Below, in pieces: positions 13,703 through 20,907 of a stretch of DNA of 20,907 bases (position 1 is its first letter; every line of letters starts with the position of its first letter). The translations under genes were made by a program, and so were the position numbers. This DNA is from JAQVUB01 sp033809415 (GTDB lineage Bacteria; Verrucomicrobiota; Lentisphaeria; Oligosphaerales; Oligosphaeraceae), in contig JAPXLT010000051.1 in NCBI GenBank assembly GCA_033809415.1, positions 1 through 20,907 on the forward strand, written 5' to 3'. The notes under the pieces are model-generated. The model saw only the letters and a program-made list of their open reading frames with translations. It had not been told where the DNA came from and ran no database searches.

Positions 13703-14947
13703 CTACGCAAAAAAAACTTCGAACCCGGGCAGGTAGCTTTGATCCGGCGCCGCCCGCATCCTGGCGCCCTCCCCCTGGCAGCATTTGAGCATGTCCATCA
13801 TGTCGATCGTGCTCCACAGCACGGCTCTTATGGCGGTGAAGAGGCGGTTGAACGTCCCCCTCCACCCGCTCAAATGGGAAATGCAGCGGAGCAGCAGGTA
13901 GACCAGCATGGCCGTCCAGACCTGCCAGCGGATGGCGTTTTCGGAATAGCCCATGAAATCAGCCAGTTGCAGGGTCTGCTTGATCTCCTTGAAGAAAACC
14001 TCGATGCCCCACCTGGCCTTGTACAGTTCGCAGATTGACGACGCGGCCCACGTGAAGTTGTTGGTGATGAAGGTCATCCTCTTCTTTTCACCCTTGACCT
14101 CCACCCAGGCCTCCACCAGCCTCAGGGTCAGCCCGCCATAGTTTTCATTCGTCTTCGCACCCGTCAGCCTGATTTCCACGTCACGGATGATGTCGCCCTT
14201 CGGCTCCGAGAGGTCGCGGACCACTTCGTACTGCATGTTCTCCTTGCCACGGCTGACCCAGAACACCCCGCGCATGGTCAGGGCATGCAGGTGGACAAAA
14301 TCCACATAGGCCTTGTCAAACACGACAATCTCGCCGGTCGCAACGTCGATGCAGACGGCGGCGGCTTCATGCGCGTCGTTGTTCCTTGCCGACTTGACAA
14401 GGATGAAGCGCGGCAGGAAGGTGGTCAGGTCAAGGCGCAGATGCATTTTCGCGGCGGCTTTCTGGCGACGGTGCTTCGCCCAGTCCATGCAATTGGCGAC
14501 CAATTGGATGGTTGAGGAGTCAACGGCATTTATGGTCCTCTTGAAACGCCTGGGAATGCCGACGTAGCCTTTCCCGCCAGGACGGCTGCGGTATCCAAAT
14601 CGCGGATGCTTCTTCTCAAGCTGCGCCTTGACTTCCCAGAAGAGTTCCTCCGCCATGTCGGCGTTGCGGACTTTGTTGGCATGGGAAAGGCCGTTGCGGC
14701 TCGGAGGGGTGCTTGCGCGCAGGGTGGTCAAAACGCCGCGGTGGTTCCGGAGGGCGTCGCAGATGTCATTCAGGCTGATCGAATGGGCCAGCTGGGAATA
14801 CATGAGCGAAACCACATGGCTGGTGGGGCTGAATGTCCGGGACTTTTTGTCAACTCCATGCTTTTTTGCAAGCTTTGGAATCAAATTTCGCGGAATGAAC
14901 TGGAAAAACTGCTTGAGAACGGTTATGGTACTTCGTAGCGGATTCAT
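13703..14947 (-). CDS. IS4-family DDE transposase with an N-terminal DUF4372-like region
   Basis: The 414-aa transposase has an N-terminal region (about residues 1-75) like DUF4372 and an RNase H-like catalytic core. D143 (INAVDSSTIQ) and D211 (VVFDKAYVD) are the likely first two acidic residues. E316 lies in an exact IS4 YREK signature: Y309, R312, E316 and K323 with spacings 2, 3 and 6. The ATG at 14947 has a near-perfect Shine-Dalgarno sequence on the minus strand (AAAGGAGG), unlike several host genes nearby. No frameshift or stop is present, so the enzyme is probably functional. It would cut and rejoin DNA at the 17-bp inverted repeats. Confidence 0.93.
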   Translation of the reverse strand: MNPLRSTITVLKQFFQFIPRNLIPKLAKKHGVDKKSRTFSPTSHVVSLMYSQLAHSISLNDICDALRNHRGVLTTLRASTPPSRNGLSHANKVRNADMAEELFWEVKAQLEKKHPRFGYRSRPGGKGYVGIPRRFKRTINAVDSSTIQLVANCMDWAKHRRQKAAAKMHLRLDLTTFLPRFILVKSARNNDAHEAAAVCIDVATGEIVVFDKAYVDFVHLHALTMRGVFWVSRGKENMQYEVVRDLSEPKGDIIRDVEIRLTGAKTNENYGGLTLRLVEAWVEVKGEKKRMTFITNNFTWAASSICELYKARWGIEVFFKEIKQTLQLADFMGYSENAIRWQVWTAMLVYLLLRCISHLSGWRGTFNRLFTAIRAVLWSTIDMMDMLKCCQGEGARMRAAPDQSYLPGFEVFFA

Positions 14948-15012
14948 GCTGCCTCCTTTGTTTTTTGGATTTTACTTACCCAATAAGGTAGCATGAGTTC
15001 GCATTTTTACTT

Positions 15013-15041
15013 TTGACCATCGAAAATTTTCATCCTATGGG
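15013..15041 (+). promoter_or_regulatory. Possible outward promoter at the insertion-sequence end
   Basis: TTGACC (15013-15018, five of six to the -35 consensus) and TATGGG (15036-15041, three of six to the -10) are separated by 17 bp. They lie inside the IS right end and point at dnaA, whose ATG is 17 bp beyond. Weak -10 agreement makes this tentative. If used, it would replace dnaA's original promoter. Confidence 0.25.
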
Positions 15042-15058
15042 ATGGCTGTGTTTTTTAT

Positions 15059-16420
15059 ATGCAAAGCTCCTGTTCTGTTCAAGAGTTCTGGCAGAATTGT
15101 GCCAGCAAATTAAAAGAGAAAATGGACGCGGCCACATTTGCCATGTGGATTGCCGACATCGTTCCCGTCCGCCTGGAAGAAAAGTGTCTGGTTCTGGGCG
15201 TCTCGGAAAATGTTTTTACCGATTGGCTTGAAGAAAACTATGGTTCCCTGATCGCCAGCACTGCCCAGGAGGAATGTGGGCGCAAGCTGAAAATTTGCTT
15301 TGAAAAGGGCTATGAACCCGAACCGGCTCCGGTGCCCAAGGAGGAGACGAAGCCATTGCGGGTTGCGCCTGCTGCCGTCAGTCAGTCTTCCGCCAATCGC
15401 TTCAATGCAAAATATACCTTTGATTCCTTTGTCATCGGCAATAACAATTGCTTTGCCCATGGCGCATGCTATGCCATTTCAACTTCACCGGGAACCGTTT
15501 ACAATCCCCTCTTCATTCACAGCCCCACCGGCTTGGGAAAAACACACCTGTTGCAGGCCGTCGCCCAAGCTGTCTGCCAAAATAACAAACGCGCCAAAGT
15601 CGAATATCTCTTCAGCGAAGAATTCTGCAACCTCTATATCGACGCCCTGAACCGTAAAACCCTGCCGGAATTCCGGAAGCACTTCCGAAATGTCGATGTC
15701 CTGCTGATTGATGACGTCCACTTCTTCGCCGGCAAGGAAGGACTCCAGGAAGCCTTCTTCCATACCTTCAATGTCCTCTATAATGCTCATAAGCAGATCA
15801 TTCTCACCTCCGACCGTCCGCCAAGCGAAATCGGCGGCCTCGAAAAACGCCTCGTTTCCCGGTTCGAATGCGGTCTGACGGTCGATATTCAGTCGCCGGA
15901 CCTCGAGACCCGCATTGCCATCTTGCGTCAGAAGCAGAAGGATCACACAGTCAAATTCAGTGATGCGATCTTGCAGCATCTTGCCAGCAAAGTAAAATCC
16001 AACATCCGTCGCCTCGAAGGCGCTCTGTTGCAATTGGTTTATTATCTGACAGTGACCAATCACAAAGCGGATTTCATGACCATCGAGCTGGCTGATTCGC
16101 TGCTGGGTTCTCTCTTTGCGGAGGAAGCCTGCGCCTCGATCACCGTCGATCAGATTCAGAAAATTGTCGCCGATTATTACGACATCCGCGTCTCCGACAT
16201 GACCAGCAAGCGCAGGCCCGCCAATATTGCCTTCCCGAGACAGGTCGCCATGTATTTCGCCCGAAAACTCACTACGCTCTCGTTGCCCGCCATCGCAGAA
16301 CAGTTCAACAAAAACCACGCAACCATTCTGCATGCGGTCTCGAGCATCGAAGAAAAACAAAAAGCCTCTCCCGACCTCAAACTCGAATTATCCATTATCG
16401 AACGCAGACTCAAAAACTGA
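15059..16420 (+). CDS. dnaA: Chromosomal replication initiator DnaA
   Basis: DnaA binds origin boxes and unwinds oriC. The 453-aa protein has domain I (EFWQNCASKL, then FAMWI), a short linker (about 80-105), and AAA+ domain III with Walker A SPTGLGKT (155-162), Walker B LLIDDVH (215-221) and SRFECGL. DNA-binding domain IV contains SKRRPANIAFPRQVAMY. The usual FGGRDHTTV recognition motif reads FNKNHATI (F416-I423), one residue shorter and with changes at contact positions. The ATG at 15059 gives a normal domain I, but the IS ends only 8 bp upstream and no Shine-Dalgarno sequence lies between. No cluster of DnaA boxes and no dnaN or gyrB is nearby, so the origin is not evident here. EF-G2 and prfC follow after a family B element. 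Confidence 0.93.
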   Translation: MQSSCSVQEFWQNCASKLKEKMDAATFAMWIADIVPVRLEEKCLVLGVSENVFTDWLEENYGSLIASTAQEECGRKLKICFEKGYEPEPAPVPKEETKPLRVAPAAVSQSSANRFNAKYTFDSFVIGNNNCFAHGACYAISTSPGTVYNPLFIHSPTGLGKTHLLQAVAQAVCQNNKRAKVEYLFSEEFCNLYIDALNRKTLPEFRKHFRNVDVLLIDDVHFFAGKEGLQEAFFHTFNVLYNAHKQIILTSDRPPSEIGGLEKRLVSRFECGLTVDIQSPDLETRIAILRQKQKDHTVKFSDAILQHLASKVKSNIRRLEGALLQLVYYLTVTNHKADFMTIELADSLLGSLFAEEACASITVDQIQKIVADYYDIRVSDMTSKRRPANIAFPRQVAMYFARKLTTLSLPAIAEQFNKNHATILHAVSSIEEKQKASPDLKLELSIIERRLKN

Positions 16421-16452
16421 TCGACACCAAATATATTCCACAGGCCAACAAG

Positions 16453-16640
16453 TAAGGCGTCAGTAACCTGGATAAGCGAGGAATTCTTTTTGAACAACGA
16501 AATGCCCGAAAGGACACGAAAAAATTTCATGGAAGTGGCTTTGTCTGCGCGAATGTGTTGTGCTTGCCATGAAATTTTTTCGTGTCCATTTGTGTTTTTA
16601 GTTGTAAAAAAAATTGTCACCCAGCTTTACTGGCGTATTA
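16453..16640 (+). repeat. Family B MITE-like element, copy 4 (full length)
   Basis: A 188-bp element with termini TAAGGCGTCAGTAAC (from 16453) and the complement of TAATACGCCAGTAAA (to 16640), and perfect 18-bp inner arms at 16515-16532 and 16567-16584. The loop (AAGTGGCTTTGTCTGCG) is in the same orientation as copy 1. With the remnant at 16654 it accounts for most of the 324-bp dnaA-EF-G2 gap. The rest is A/T-rich and holds no other visible feature. Confidence 0.88.
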
Positions 16641-16653
16641 CCCGACAAGGCCA

Positions 16654-16697
16654 AAAAACTATAAATTTCGTGTCTTTTCGTGTCTTTCGTGGTTAAT
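16654..16697 (+). repeat. Solo half of family B upstream of the EF-G2 gene
   Basis: AAATTTCGTGTCTTTTCGTG, then TCTTTCGTGGTTAA, matches the right arm of family B without a partner arm. It lies 14 bp beyond copy 4 and 48 bp upstream of the ATG at 16745. It may be a remnant of an older copy. Confidence 0.65.
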
Positions 16698-16744
16698 CCC
16701 TTATATTATTGGTTTCACTTGACTAGGAAGCCAAGGTACTGATT

Positions 16745-18796
16745 ATGAGTTCTCTGGAAAAGATTCGCAATTTAAGTATTATTGCCCATATTGATGCCGG
16801 CAAAACCAGCACGACCGAAGGTCTGCTTTTCCATTCCGGACTTTCGCACCGCTATGGCAATATTGACGATGGCACAACGACGATGGATTTCCTGCCCGAC
16901 GAGCGTGCCCGCGGCATCACCATTGCCGCGGCAGCAGCCACCATCCCTTGGAAAGACTATGAGTTCCATCTGATCGACACCCCTGGGCACATCGATTTCA
17001 CTGCCGAAGTCGAACGCTCCCTGCGCGCCATCGAGGGAGCGGTGGTTATCTTCAGTGCGGTCGAGGGCGTCGAAGCGCAAAGCGAAAAAGTCTGGCGCCA
17101 GGCTGACAAGTATCACGTCGCTAAAATTGCCTTTATCAATAAAATGGATCGCATCGGAGCTTCCTTCGAACAGGTCATTGCCCAGATCAACGCCAAATTC
17201 TCTGACTGTGCCCTGCCCATGCAGTTGCCGGTCGGTCGAGAAAGCGAGTTCTCCGCAATCATCGACATCCTCGAAGGGGAGCTGATCCGGCTTTCTGGAG
17301 AACACGGCGAGCAGATCGAGCGCAGCCCGCTCGATGAGAATCAGCAGAAATTGCGTCAGGAAGCCTTCGAGAAATTGATCGAAAAAGTCGGCAACTTCTC
17401 CGATGAAATCGCCATGCATTACCTCGAAGGCGAAATCCCTTCGAGAGAACTCTTGCAAAAGGAGATACGCCGCCTGACAATCGAGCGGAAACTGGTGCCG
17501 GTCTTTCTCGGCAGCGCCAAACGCAATATTGGCATCCAGATGCTGGCCGATGCGGTCATCGACTACCTCCCATCGCCACTCGATGTCCCGCCATACAAGG
17601 CTTTCGAAGTGCGTAATGACAACGAAATCGAAGTCCATCCCGACTCGAAGGAGCCGTTTTCGGGCTTCATCTTCAAAATCAACGCCTCCTCGACCGCAGA
17701 CCTTTTTTTCATACGGATATATTCCGGCACCATCACCCCGAACATGATGCTGGCCAACAGCCGCACCCGGGATAAAGTCCGCACAAAGCAGCTCTATAAA
17801 ATCTATGCCAAGAACACTGAACTGATCGAGAGCGCAGGCCCCGGCGACATTGTCGGTCTGACTGGCCTGAAAGACTGCGGCATCGGAGATACCCTCTGCG
17901 ACCCGAAACGCCTCATCGCCTTCGAAAAAATCAGTTTCCCGGAGCCGGTCATCTCGATGGTCGTCGAACCCAAATTCAGCAAGGACAAGGACAAGCTTGA
18001 CGAGGCGCTCAATCTGCTTTGCCGCGAAGACCAGACGCTGAAGCGCTCGACCGCCGAAGACACCGGGCAGCGCCTCGTTTCGGGCATGGGTGAACTCCAC
18101 CTTGAAGTCAGCCTGAAGCGGGTCTCGACCGATTTCGGCGTCGAAATCCGCATGGGTGAGCCTCGAGTCGCCTATCGAGAGACCCTAACTGACGCTGTAA
18201 AAACCCATGTCGTTTTCAACAAAGTGCTTGGGGATACTACACTTTATGCCGAAATCTCCATTGACTTCAGCCCGATGCCTCGCGATGGCGACCCCTTCCT
18301 GATTAAAAATTCAACCCGTGACAACACCATTCCCAAGAACTTGATTGCCTCTGCCGAACAGGCTCTTAACGATGGACTGCGCACCGGCGGCTTGAAAGGG
18401 TACCCGATGATCTATGTCGCCGCCGAAATCCGGGAATTGAAATATAGCACGGAAAATACCACGCCCGGGGCTGTGGCAGGAGCTGCCCTCGAGGCCATCG
18501 ATCAGGCCTTGCACAATGTCGGCACCATCCTGCTCGAGCCGCTGATGAATCTGGAAATCCTGACTCCGGAAGATACGGTCGGCGAAATCAGCATGTATCT
18601 GCAGCCAAGACGCGCACTCATCCGCGATATCGAGCAGATCGGATCGATCCGGAAAATCCTTTGCGATGTTCCCCTTGCAGAAATGTTCGGCTTCGGAAAA
18701 GCCCTACCCCGTCTCAGCGGTGGACGCGGTTCTTTCTCCCTGGAACCTTCCGGATACCAGGAAATCGACGACAATACCCAGCTGAAAGGCTACTAA
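16745..18796 (+). CDS. EF-G2-type translational GTPase (EF-G paralogue)
   Basis: The 683-aa protein has the five-domain EF-G layout. GTPase motifs are G1 AHIDAGKTS (14-22), switch I ERARGITI, G3 DTPGH (78-82), G4 NKMD (132-135) and G5 GSAK (256-259). Domain IV lacks the long loop with QSGGRGQYG found in canonical EF-G. After YRETL it reads through FNKVLGDTTLYAEI, resembling mitochondrial EF-G2 (GFM2), where TLGDK follows YRETI in my recollection. GFM2 and spirochete EF-G2 act in ribosome recycling with RRF rather than translocation. The C-terminus (LLEPLMNLEI, PLAEMFGF, SGGRGSF) is EF-G-like. The start has AAGG about 10 bp upstream. prfC follows, another termination-phase GTPase. It is unlikely to be a Tet(M)-type protection protein because the domain IV and C-terminal sequences differ. 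The symbol is left blank because paralogue naming is uncertain. Confidence 0.85.
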   Translation: MSSLEKIRNLSIIAHIDAGKTSTTEGLLFHSGLSHRYGNIDDGTTTMDFLPDERARGITIAAAAATIPWKDYEFHLIDTPGHIDFTAEVERSLRAIEGAVVIFSAVEGVEAQSEKVWRQADKYHVAKIAFINKMDRIGASFEQVIAQINAKFSDCALPMQLPVGRESEFSAIIDILEGELIRLSGEHGEQIERSPLDENQQKLRQEAFEKLIEKVGNFSDEIAMHYLEGEIPSRELLQKEIRRLTIERKLVPVFLGSAKRNIGIQMLADAVIDYLPSPLDVPPYKAFEVRNDNEIEVHPDSKEPFSGFIFKINASSTADLFFIRIYSGTITPNMMLANSRTRDKVRTKQLYKIYAKNTELIESAGPGDIVGLTGLKDCGIGDTLCDPKRLIAFEKISFPEPVISMVVEPKFSKDKDKLDEALNLLCREDQTLKRSTAEDTGQRLVSGMGELHLEVSLKRVSTDFGVEIRMGEPRVAYRETLTDAVKTHVVFNKVLGDTTLYAEISIDFSPMPRDGDPFLIKNSTRDNTIPKNLIASAEQALNDGLRTGGLKGYPMIYVAAEIRELKYSTENTTPGAVAGAALEAIDQALHNVGTILLEPLMNLEILTPEDTVGEISMYLQPRRALIRDIEQIGSIRKILCDVPLAEMFGFGKALPRLSGGRGSFSLEPSGYQEIDDNTQLKGY

Positions 18797-18808
18797 TTTT
18801 TCAGCCAC

Positions 18809-18930
18809 GTGGACAGGGTGGACGATATGGACAGACATCCCCACCGCACCCCGCACCTGTTCCCCCTGCCCCCCGCACCACGCACCCCGCACCCCGCACC
18901 ACGCACCACGCACCCCGCACCCTGCACCCT
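18809..18930 (+). repeat. Family A bipartite element, forward, before prfC
   Basis: Three 9-bp units (GTGGACAGG, GTGGACGAT, ATGGACAGA; 18809-18835), a diverged linker (CATCCCCACC) and about twelve heptamers (18846-18930) precede prfC. One 8-bp unit (TTCCCCCT) interrupts the otherwise regular array. Only TTTTT separates the last heptamer from the ATG at 18936. Confidence 0.92.
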
Positions 18931-18935
18931 TTTTT

Positions 18936-20543
18936 ATGAATGCCCTTCACGATCAGATATCCCGCCGCCGCACCTTTGCCATCATTTCCCATCCTGACGC
19001 CGGCAAAACCACATTAACCGAAAAGCTCCTTCTGTACGGCGGCGCCTTGCAACAAGCCGGCTCCGTGCGCGCCAAAAAGAATCAGCGCAACACCACTTCC
19101 GACTGGATGGAAATCGAGCGTGAACGCGGCATTTCCATTTCCTCGACAGTATTGCAGTTCGAGTACCGTAATTATTGCATCAACCTGCTCGATACTCCCG
19201 GGCACCGCGACTTCTCCGAAGACACCTACCGTGTGCTGACCGCTGTTGACAGTGTCATCATGGTTATCGATGCCGGTAAAGGAATCGAGGAACGCACTCG
19301 CAAGCTCTTCGAAATCTGCCGTATGCGCGGCATCCCCATCTTCACCTTTATGAATAAGATGGACCGCCCCGCACGCAACCCGCTCGAACTGGTGGATGAC
19401 CTCGAAAATGTCCTCGGAATCGGCGGCTTTCCGGTGACCTGGCCACTTGGCGACGGACCGGATTTCAAAGGTGTTTACGACCGCCTCAACAAAGAGTTGC
19501 ATCTATTTTCCAACCAGGGCAAGGGCAGTGCCAAAGCCATCGAGCAGATCACCGGCGCAGAAGACCCCCGCATCGGCAAACTCCTGCATCCGGATATGCA
19601 TCGCGAATGGCTCGAACAGATCGAATTGCTCTCCCTTGCCGGCGAACAGTTCGATGACGAAAAAATCCGCCAAGGGGAACTCACCCCTGTCTTTTTCGGC
19701 AGCGGAATCAATAACTTTGGCGTACAACTGCTGCTCAACTACTTTGTCGAGCATGCCACGCCTCCCATGCCACGCAAATCCAGCCTGGGATTAATGCCGC
19801 CCGACCATCCGGAGTTCTCCGCATTCGTTTTCAAAATCCAGGCCAATATGGACCCCAATCACCGCGACAGCCTCTCCTTTATCCGCGTCTGTTCCGGAAT
19901 TTTCGAGAAGGACATGACCGTTCCCAATCCACGCGGCGGACGTCCCTTGCGCCTGTCCTATCCGCAAAAACTCTTCGGGCAGGATCGCGAATCCGTCGAA
20001 TGCGCATATCCCGGCGATATTGTCGGACTCGTCAGCCATGGCAATTTCCGCATCGGTGACACGCTGACCAATATCCCCGATCTGGTCTACAACGAAATTC
20101 CCCGCTTCCCTCCGGAAGTCTTTGCCTACCTGCACAACACCTCCCCCTCGCGCTACAAGCAATTCCAGGAAGGGCTCGAACAGCTCCTCAACGAGGGCGT
20201 CATTCAGGTTTTCTATATGCACAACACCCAGCAGAAAACCGCACTGCTGGGTGCTGTTGGGCAGCTCCAGTTCGAAGTCGTCAAACACCGCCTCGAGACT
20301 GAATACGCCGCCGATGTCCGCCTCGAGGACGCCCCTTTCACCCAAGTGCGCTGGCTGCCTGTCGATACGGACCCGGATTCCTTCGCCGGCAGCTACATGG
20401 GCAGCAATGTGCGACTGGCCCAGGATTCCGCCCGGGCATGGGTCATCCTCTTCCCGGACGAATGGGCCGTCAACTACTTCCAGGAAAAAAATCAAGAAAT
20501 CCCCCTGCTTAAGTACTCCCCCCACCAAGGCGAGACGATCTGA
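18936..20543 (+). CDS. prfC: Peptide chain release factor 3
   Basis: RF3 is the GTPase that removes RF1 or RF2 from the ribosome after peptide release. The 535-aa protein is close to E. coli RF3 (529 aa). It shows G1 SHPDAGKTTL (18-27), the RF3-type switch region (ATSDWMEIERERGISI-like: TSDWMEIERERGISI), G3 DTPGH (86-90) and G4 NKMD (140-143). GSGINNFGV marks the end of the G domain, followed by RF3-specific C-terminal domains (LGAVGQLQFEVVKHRLETEY). The ATG at 18936 gives the correct N-terminus (QISRRRTFAIISHPDAG), but only a heptamer array and TTTTT lie upstream, with no Shine-Dalgarno sequence. Its position after the EF-G2 gene suggests joint expression of termination and recycling factors. 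Confidence 0.95.
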   Translation: MNALHDQISRRRTFAIISHPDAGKTTLTEKLLLYGGALQQAGSVRAKKNQRNTTSDWMEIERERGISISSTVLQFEYRNYCINLLDTPGHRDFSEDTYRVLTAVDSVIMVIDAGKGIEERTRKLFEICRMRGIPIFTFMNKMDRPARNPLELVDDLENVLGIGGFPVTWPLGDGPDFKGVYDRLNKELHLFSNQGKGSAKAIEQITGAEDPRIGKLLHPDMHREWLEQIELLSLAGEQFDDEKIRQGELTPVFFGSGINNFGVQLLLNYFVEHATPPMPRKSSLGLMPPDHPEFSAFVFKIQANMDPNHRDSLSFIRVCSGIFEKDMTVPNPRGGRPLRLSYPQKLFGQDRESVECAYPGDIVGLVSHGNFRIGDTLTNIPDLVYNEIPRFPPEVFAYLHNTSPSRYKQFQEGLEQLLNEGVIQVFYMHNTQQKTALLGAVGQLQFEVVKHRLETEYAADVRLEDAPFTQVRWLPVDTDPDSFAGSYMGSNVRLAQDSARAWVILFPDEWAVNYFQEKNQEIPLLKYSPHQGETI

Positions 20544-20548
20544 AAAAA

Positions 20549-20602
20549 GTGCGGGGTGCGGGGTGCGGGGTGCGGGGTGCGTTCTGTTGGAGAAACCAAC
20601 AG
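20549..20602 (-). repeat. Reverse heptamer array and hairpin after prfC
   Basis: About 4.7 copies of GTGCGGG (20549-20581) follow the prfC stop. Then comes a perfect 7-bp hairpin, CTGTTGG-AGAAA-CCAACAG (20584-20602), where the reverse elements at 10516 and 13251 have their linker and 9-bp arm. AGGTCAAACC, the linker in its forward sense, comes next (20601-20610). It looks like a rearranged family A element without the 9-bp arm. No U-run follows the hairpin. Confidence 0.8.
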
Positions 20603-20628
20603 GTCAAACCGTGAATTCGCGATGCCCT

Positions 20629-20690
20629 TCCATCCGTAAGAGCACCAACCCTATAAAAATTTCCTGCGCTTTCCGTGCTTTCCGTGGACA
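20629..20690 (+). repeat. Conserved A/T-rich module before the last gene
   Basis: TCCATCCGTAAGAGCACCAA, then CCCTATAAAAATTTCC and TTTCCGTGCTTTCCGTGG, is a diverged version of the module at 10668. It ends 19 bp before the ATG at 20710, again serving as a gene's immediate leader. Confidence 0.65.
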
Positions 20691-20709
20691 AAAAATACCT
20701 CTCGGCATC

Positions 20710-20907
20710 ATGACTTCTCTTCCACAAAACAATCAAGCCAGTGCTCCCCATGATCCGGATGCTTTCCTGCCGGAGCGCTATCCCCTGCTCGAATTCCCGC
20801 AAGCCGACTGGGACTGGTTCGTTGCCGCCTGCCACGACATCGACATTGAACCCACTATCGAGCAGCGTCAATCTCTCGAAAAACTTTTCAGCCACCTGAC
20901 CGGAGTC
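20710..20907 (+). CDS. N-terminal part of an unidentified protein, possibly RsmG
   Basis: An open frame starts at ATG 20710 and runs 66 codons to the window edge without a stop. The N-terminus is acidic and proline-containing (SAPHDPDAFLPERYPLLEFP). It is followed by a helical stretch with TIEQRQSLEKLFSHLTGV, which resembles the helices before the NLT motif of RsmG, the 16S rRNA G527 methyltransferase. That motif would fall just beyond the edge, so the match cannot be confirmed. Support for a real gene is the open frame, the upstream module shared with other genes and the strand. A 128-aa frame on the other strand covers the same stretch but runs into repeats. Confidence 0.5.
   Translation, partial: MTSLPQNNQASAPHDPDAFLPERYPLLEFPQADWDWFVAACHDIDIEPTIEQRQSLEKLFSHLTGV

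Larger units (their letters stand above)
13469..15050 (-). mobile_element. IS4-family insertion sequence, about 1.58 kb
   Basis: The element is bounded by 17-bp inverted repeats with one mismatch: CACAGTCATCCCATAGG at 13469-13485, and the complement of CACAGCCATCCCATAGG at 15034-15050. Similarity continues inward to an AAAA tract. It holds one intact transposase gene on the minus strand. Flanks share only TTTT, so a target-site duplication cannot be asserted, and the true ends could lie a few bases inward. The 234 bp between the left end and the transposase stop are non-coding, with a small GGGAT/ATCCC stem. The full-length gene and near-identical ends suggest recent activity. Confidence 0.85.

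Noticed and set aside
13469..15050. A target-site duplication flanking the insertion sequence
   Set aside because: Only TTTT is shared, in an A/T-rich context, so no duplication is claimed and the exact ends remain uncertain by a few bases.
16772..18100. 442-codon open frame on the minus strand
   Set aside because: It is antisense to the well-supported EF-G2 gene and its product shows no recognisable domain. Long antisense frames are common in this codon usage. The same applies to the minus-strand frame at 1603-2502 opposite thrS.
16745..18796. Tet(M)-like ribosomal protection protein
   Set aside because: The domain IV and C-terminal motifs are of EF-G2 type, ending with an EF-G-like SGGRGSF, and the resistance-protein signature loops are not seen.
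20584..20602. Terminator after prfC
   Set aside because: The hairpin is perfect but no T-run follows it, so it is treated as part of the repeat element.

Overview
The window reads as chromosomal DNA from a Gram-negative-type bacterium. Almost every gene is on the + strand and the content is mostly housekeeping: threonyl-tRNA synthetase, IF3, L35, L20, tRNA-Glu, an rRNA methyltransferase, DnaA, two translational GTPases and HisB. A zinc-ribbon pseudokinase with one membrane helix, an EF-G2-type GTPase and a DnaA with a divergent signature suggest the PVC superphylum, possibly Lentisphaerota. This placement is inferred from protein style and was not confirmed by any search.

Layout. 1-4181: hisB and thrS, then infC-rpmI-rplT behind its own promoter-like site, closed by an intrinsic terminator. 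4201-4370: a tRNA-Glu gene on the - strand with its own terminator and promoter-like site. 4564-7526: zinc-ribbon pseudokinase, rsmE and a small two-helix membrane protein, tightly spaced. 7742-10516: a PAS histidine kinase and an NtrC-type sigma-54 activator. 10730-13251: a metallophosphoesterase and L-rhamnulokinase. 13469-15050: an intact IS4-family insertion sequence lying 8 bp upstream of dnaA (15059-16420). 16745-20543: an EF-G2-like GTPase followed by release factor 3 (prfC), a pair likely to serve termination and ribosome recycling. 20710-end: the start of another gene, possibly rsmG.

The most unusual part is between the genes. Two repeat families recur throughout. Family A is bipartite: a tandem 9-bp array (GTGGACANN), a short linker resembling AGGYCAAACC, and a tandem 7-bp array (GCACCCT and variants). 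It occurs in both orientations. The forward form ends a few bases before a start codon (4564, 9137, 18936) with no Shine-Dalgarno sequence between. The reverse form begins at or just after a stop codon (10516, 13251, 20543) and is followed by a conserved A/T-rich module. Family B is a palindromic, MITE-like element of about 185 bp with perfect 18-19 bp internal arms and terminal inverted repeats near TAATGCGTCAG. There are four main copies, and solo half-copies or related modules lie before several genes. Together these elements occupy most of the intergenic space and supply the leaders, and sometimes the stop codons, of ordinary genes.

Limits: no alignments, folding or database searches were run. 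Family comparisons rest on remembered motifs, and promoter and hairpin calls come from reading by eye.
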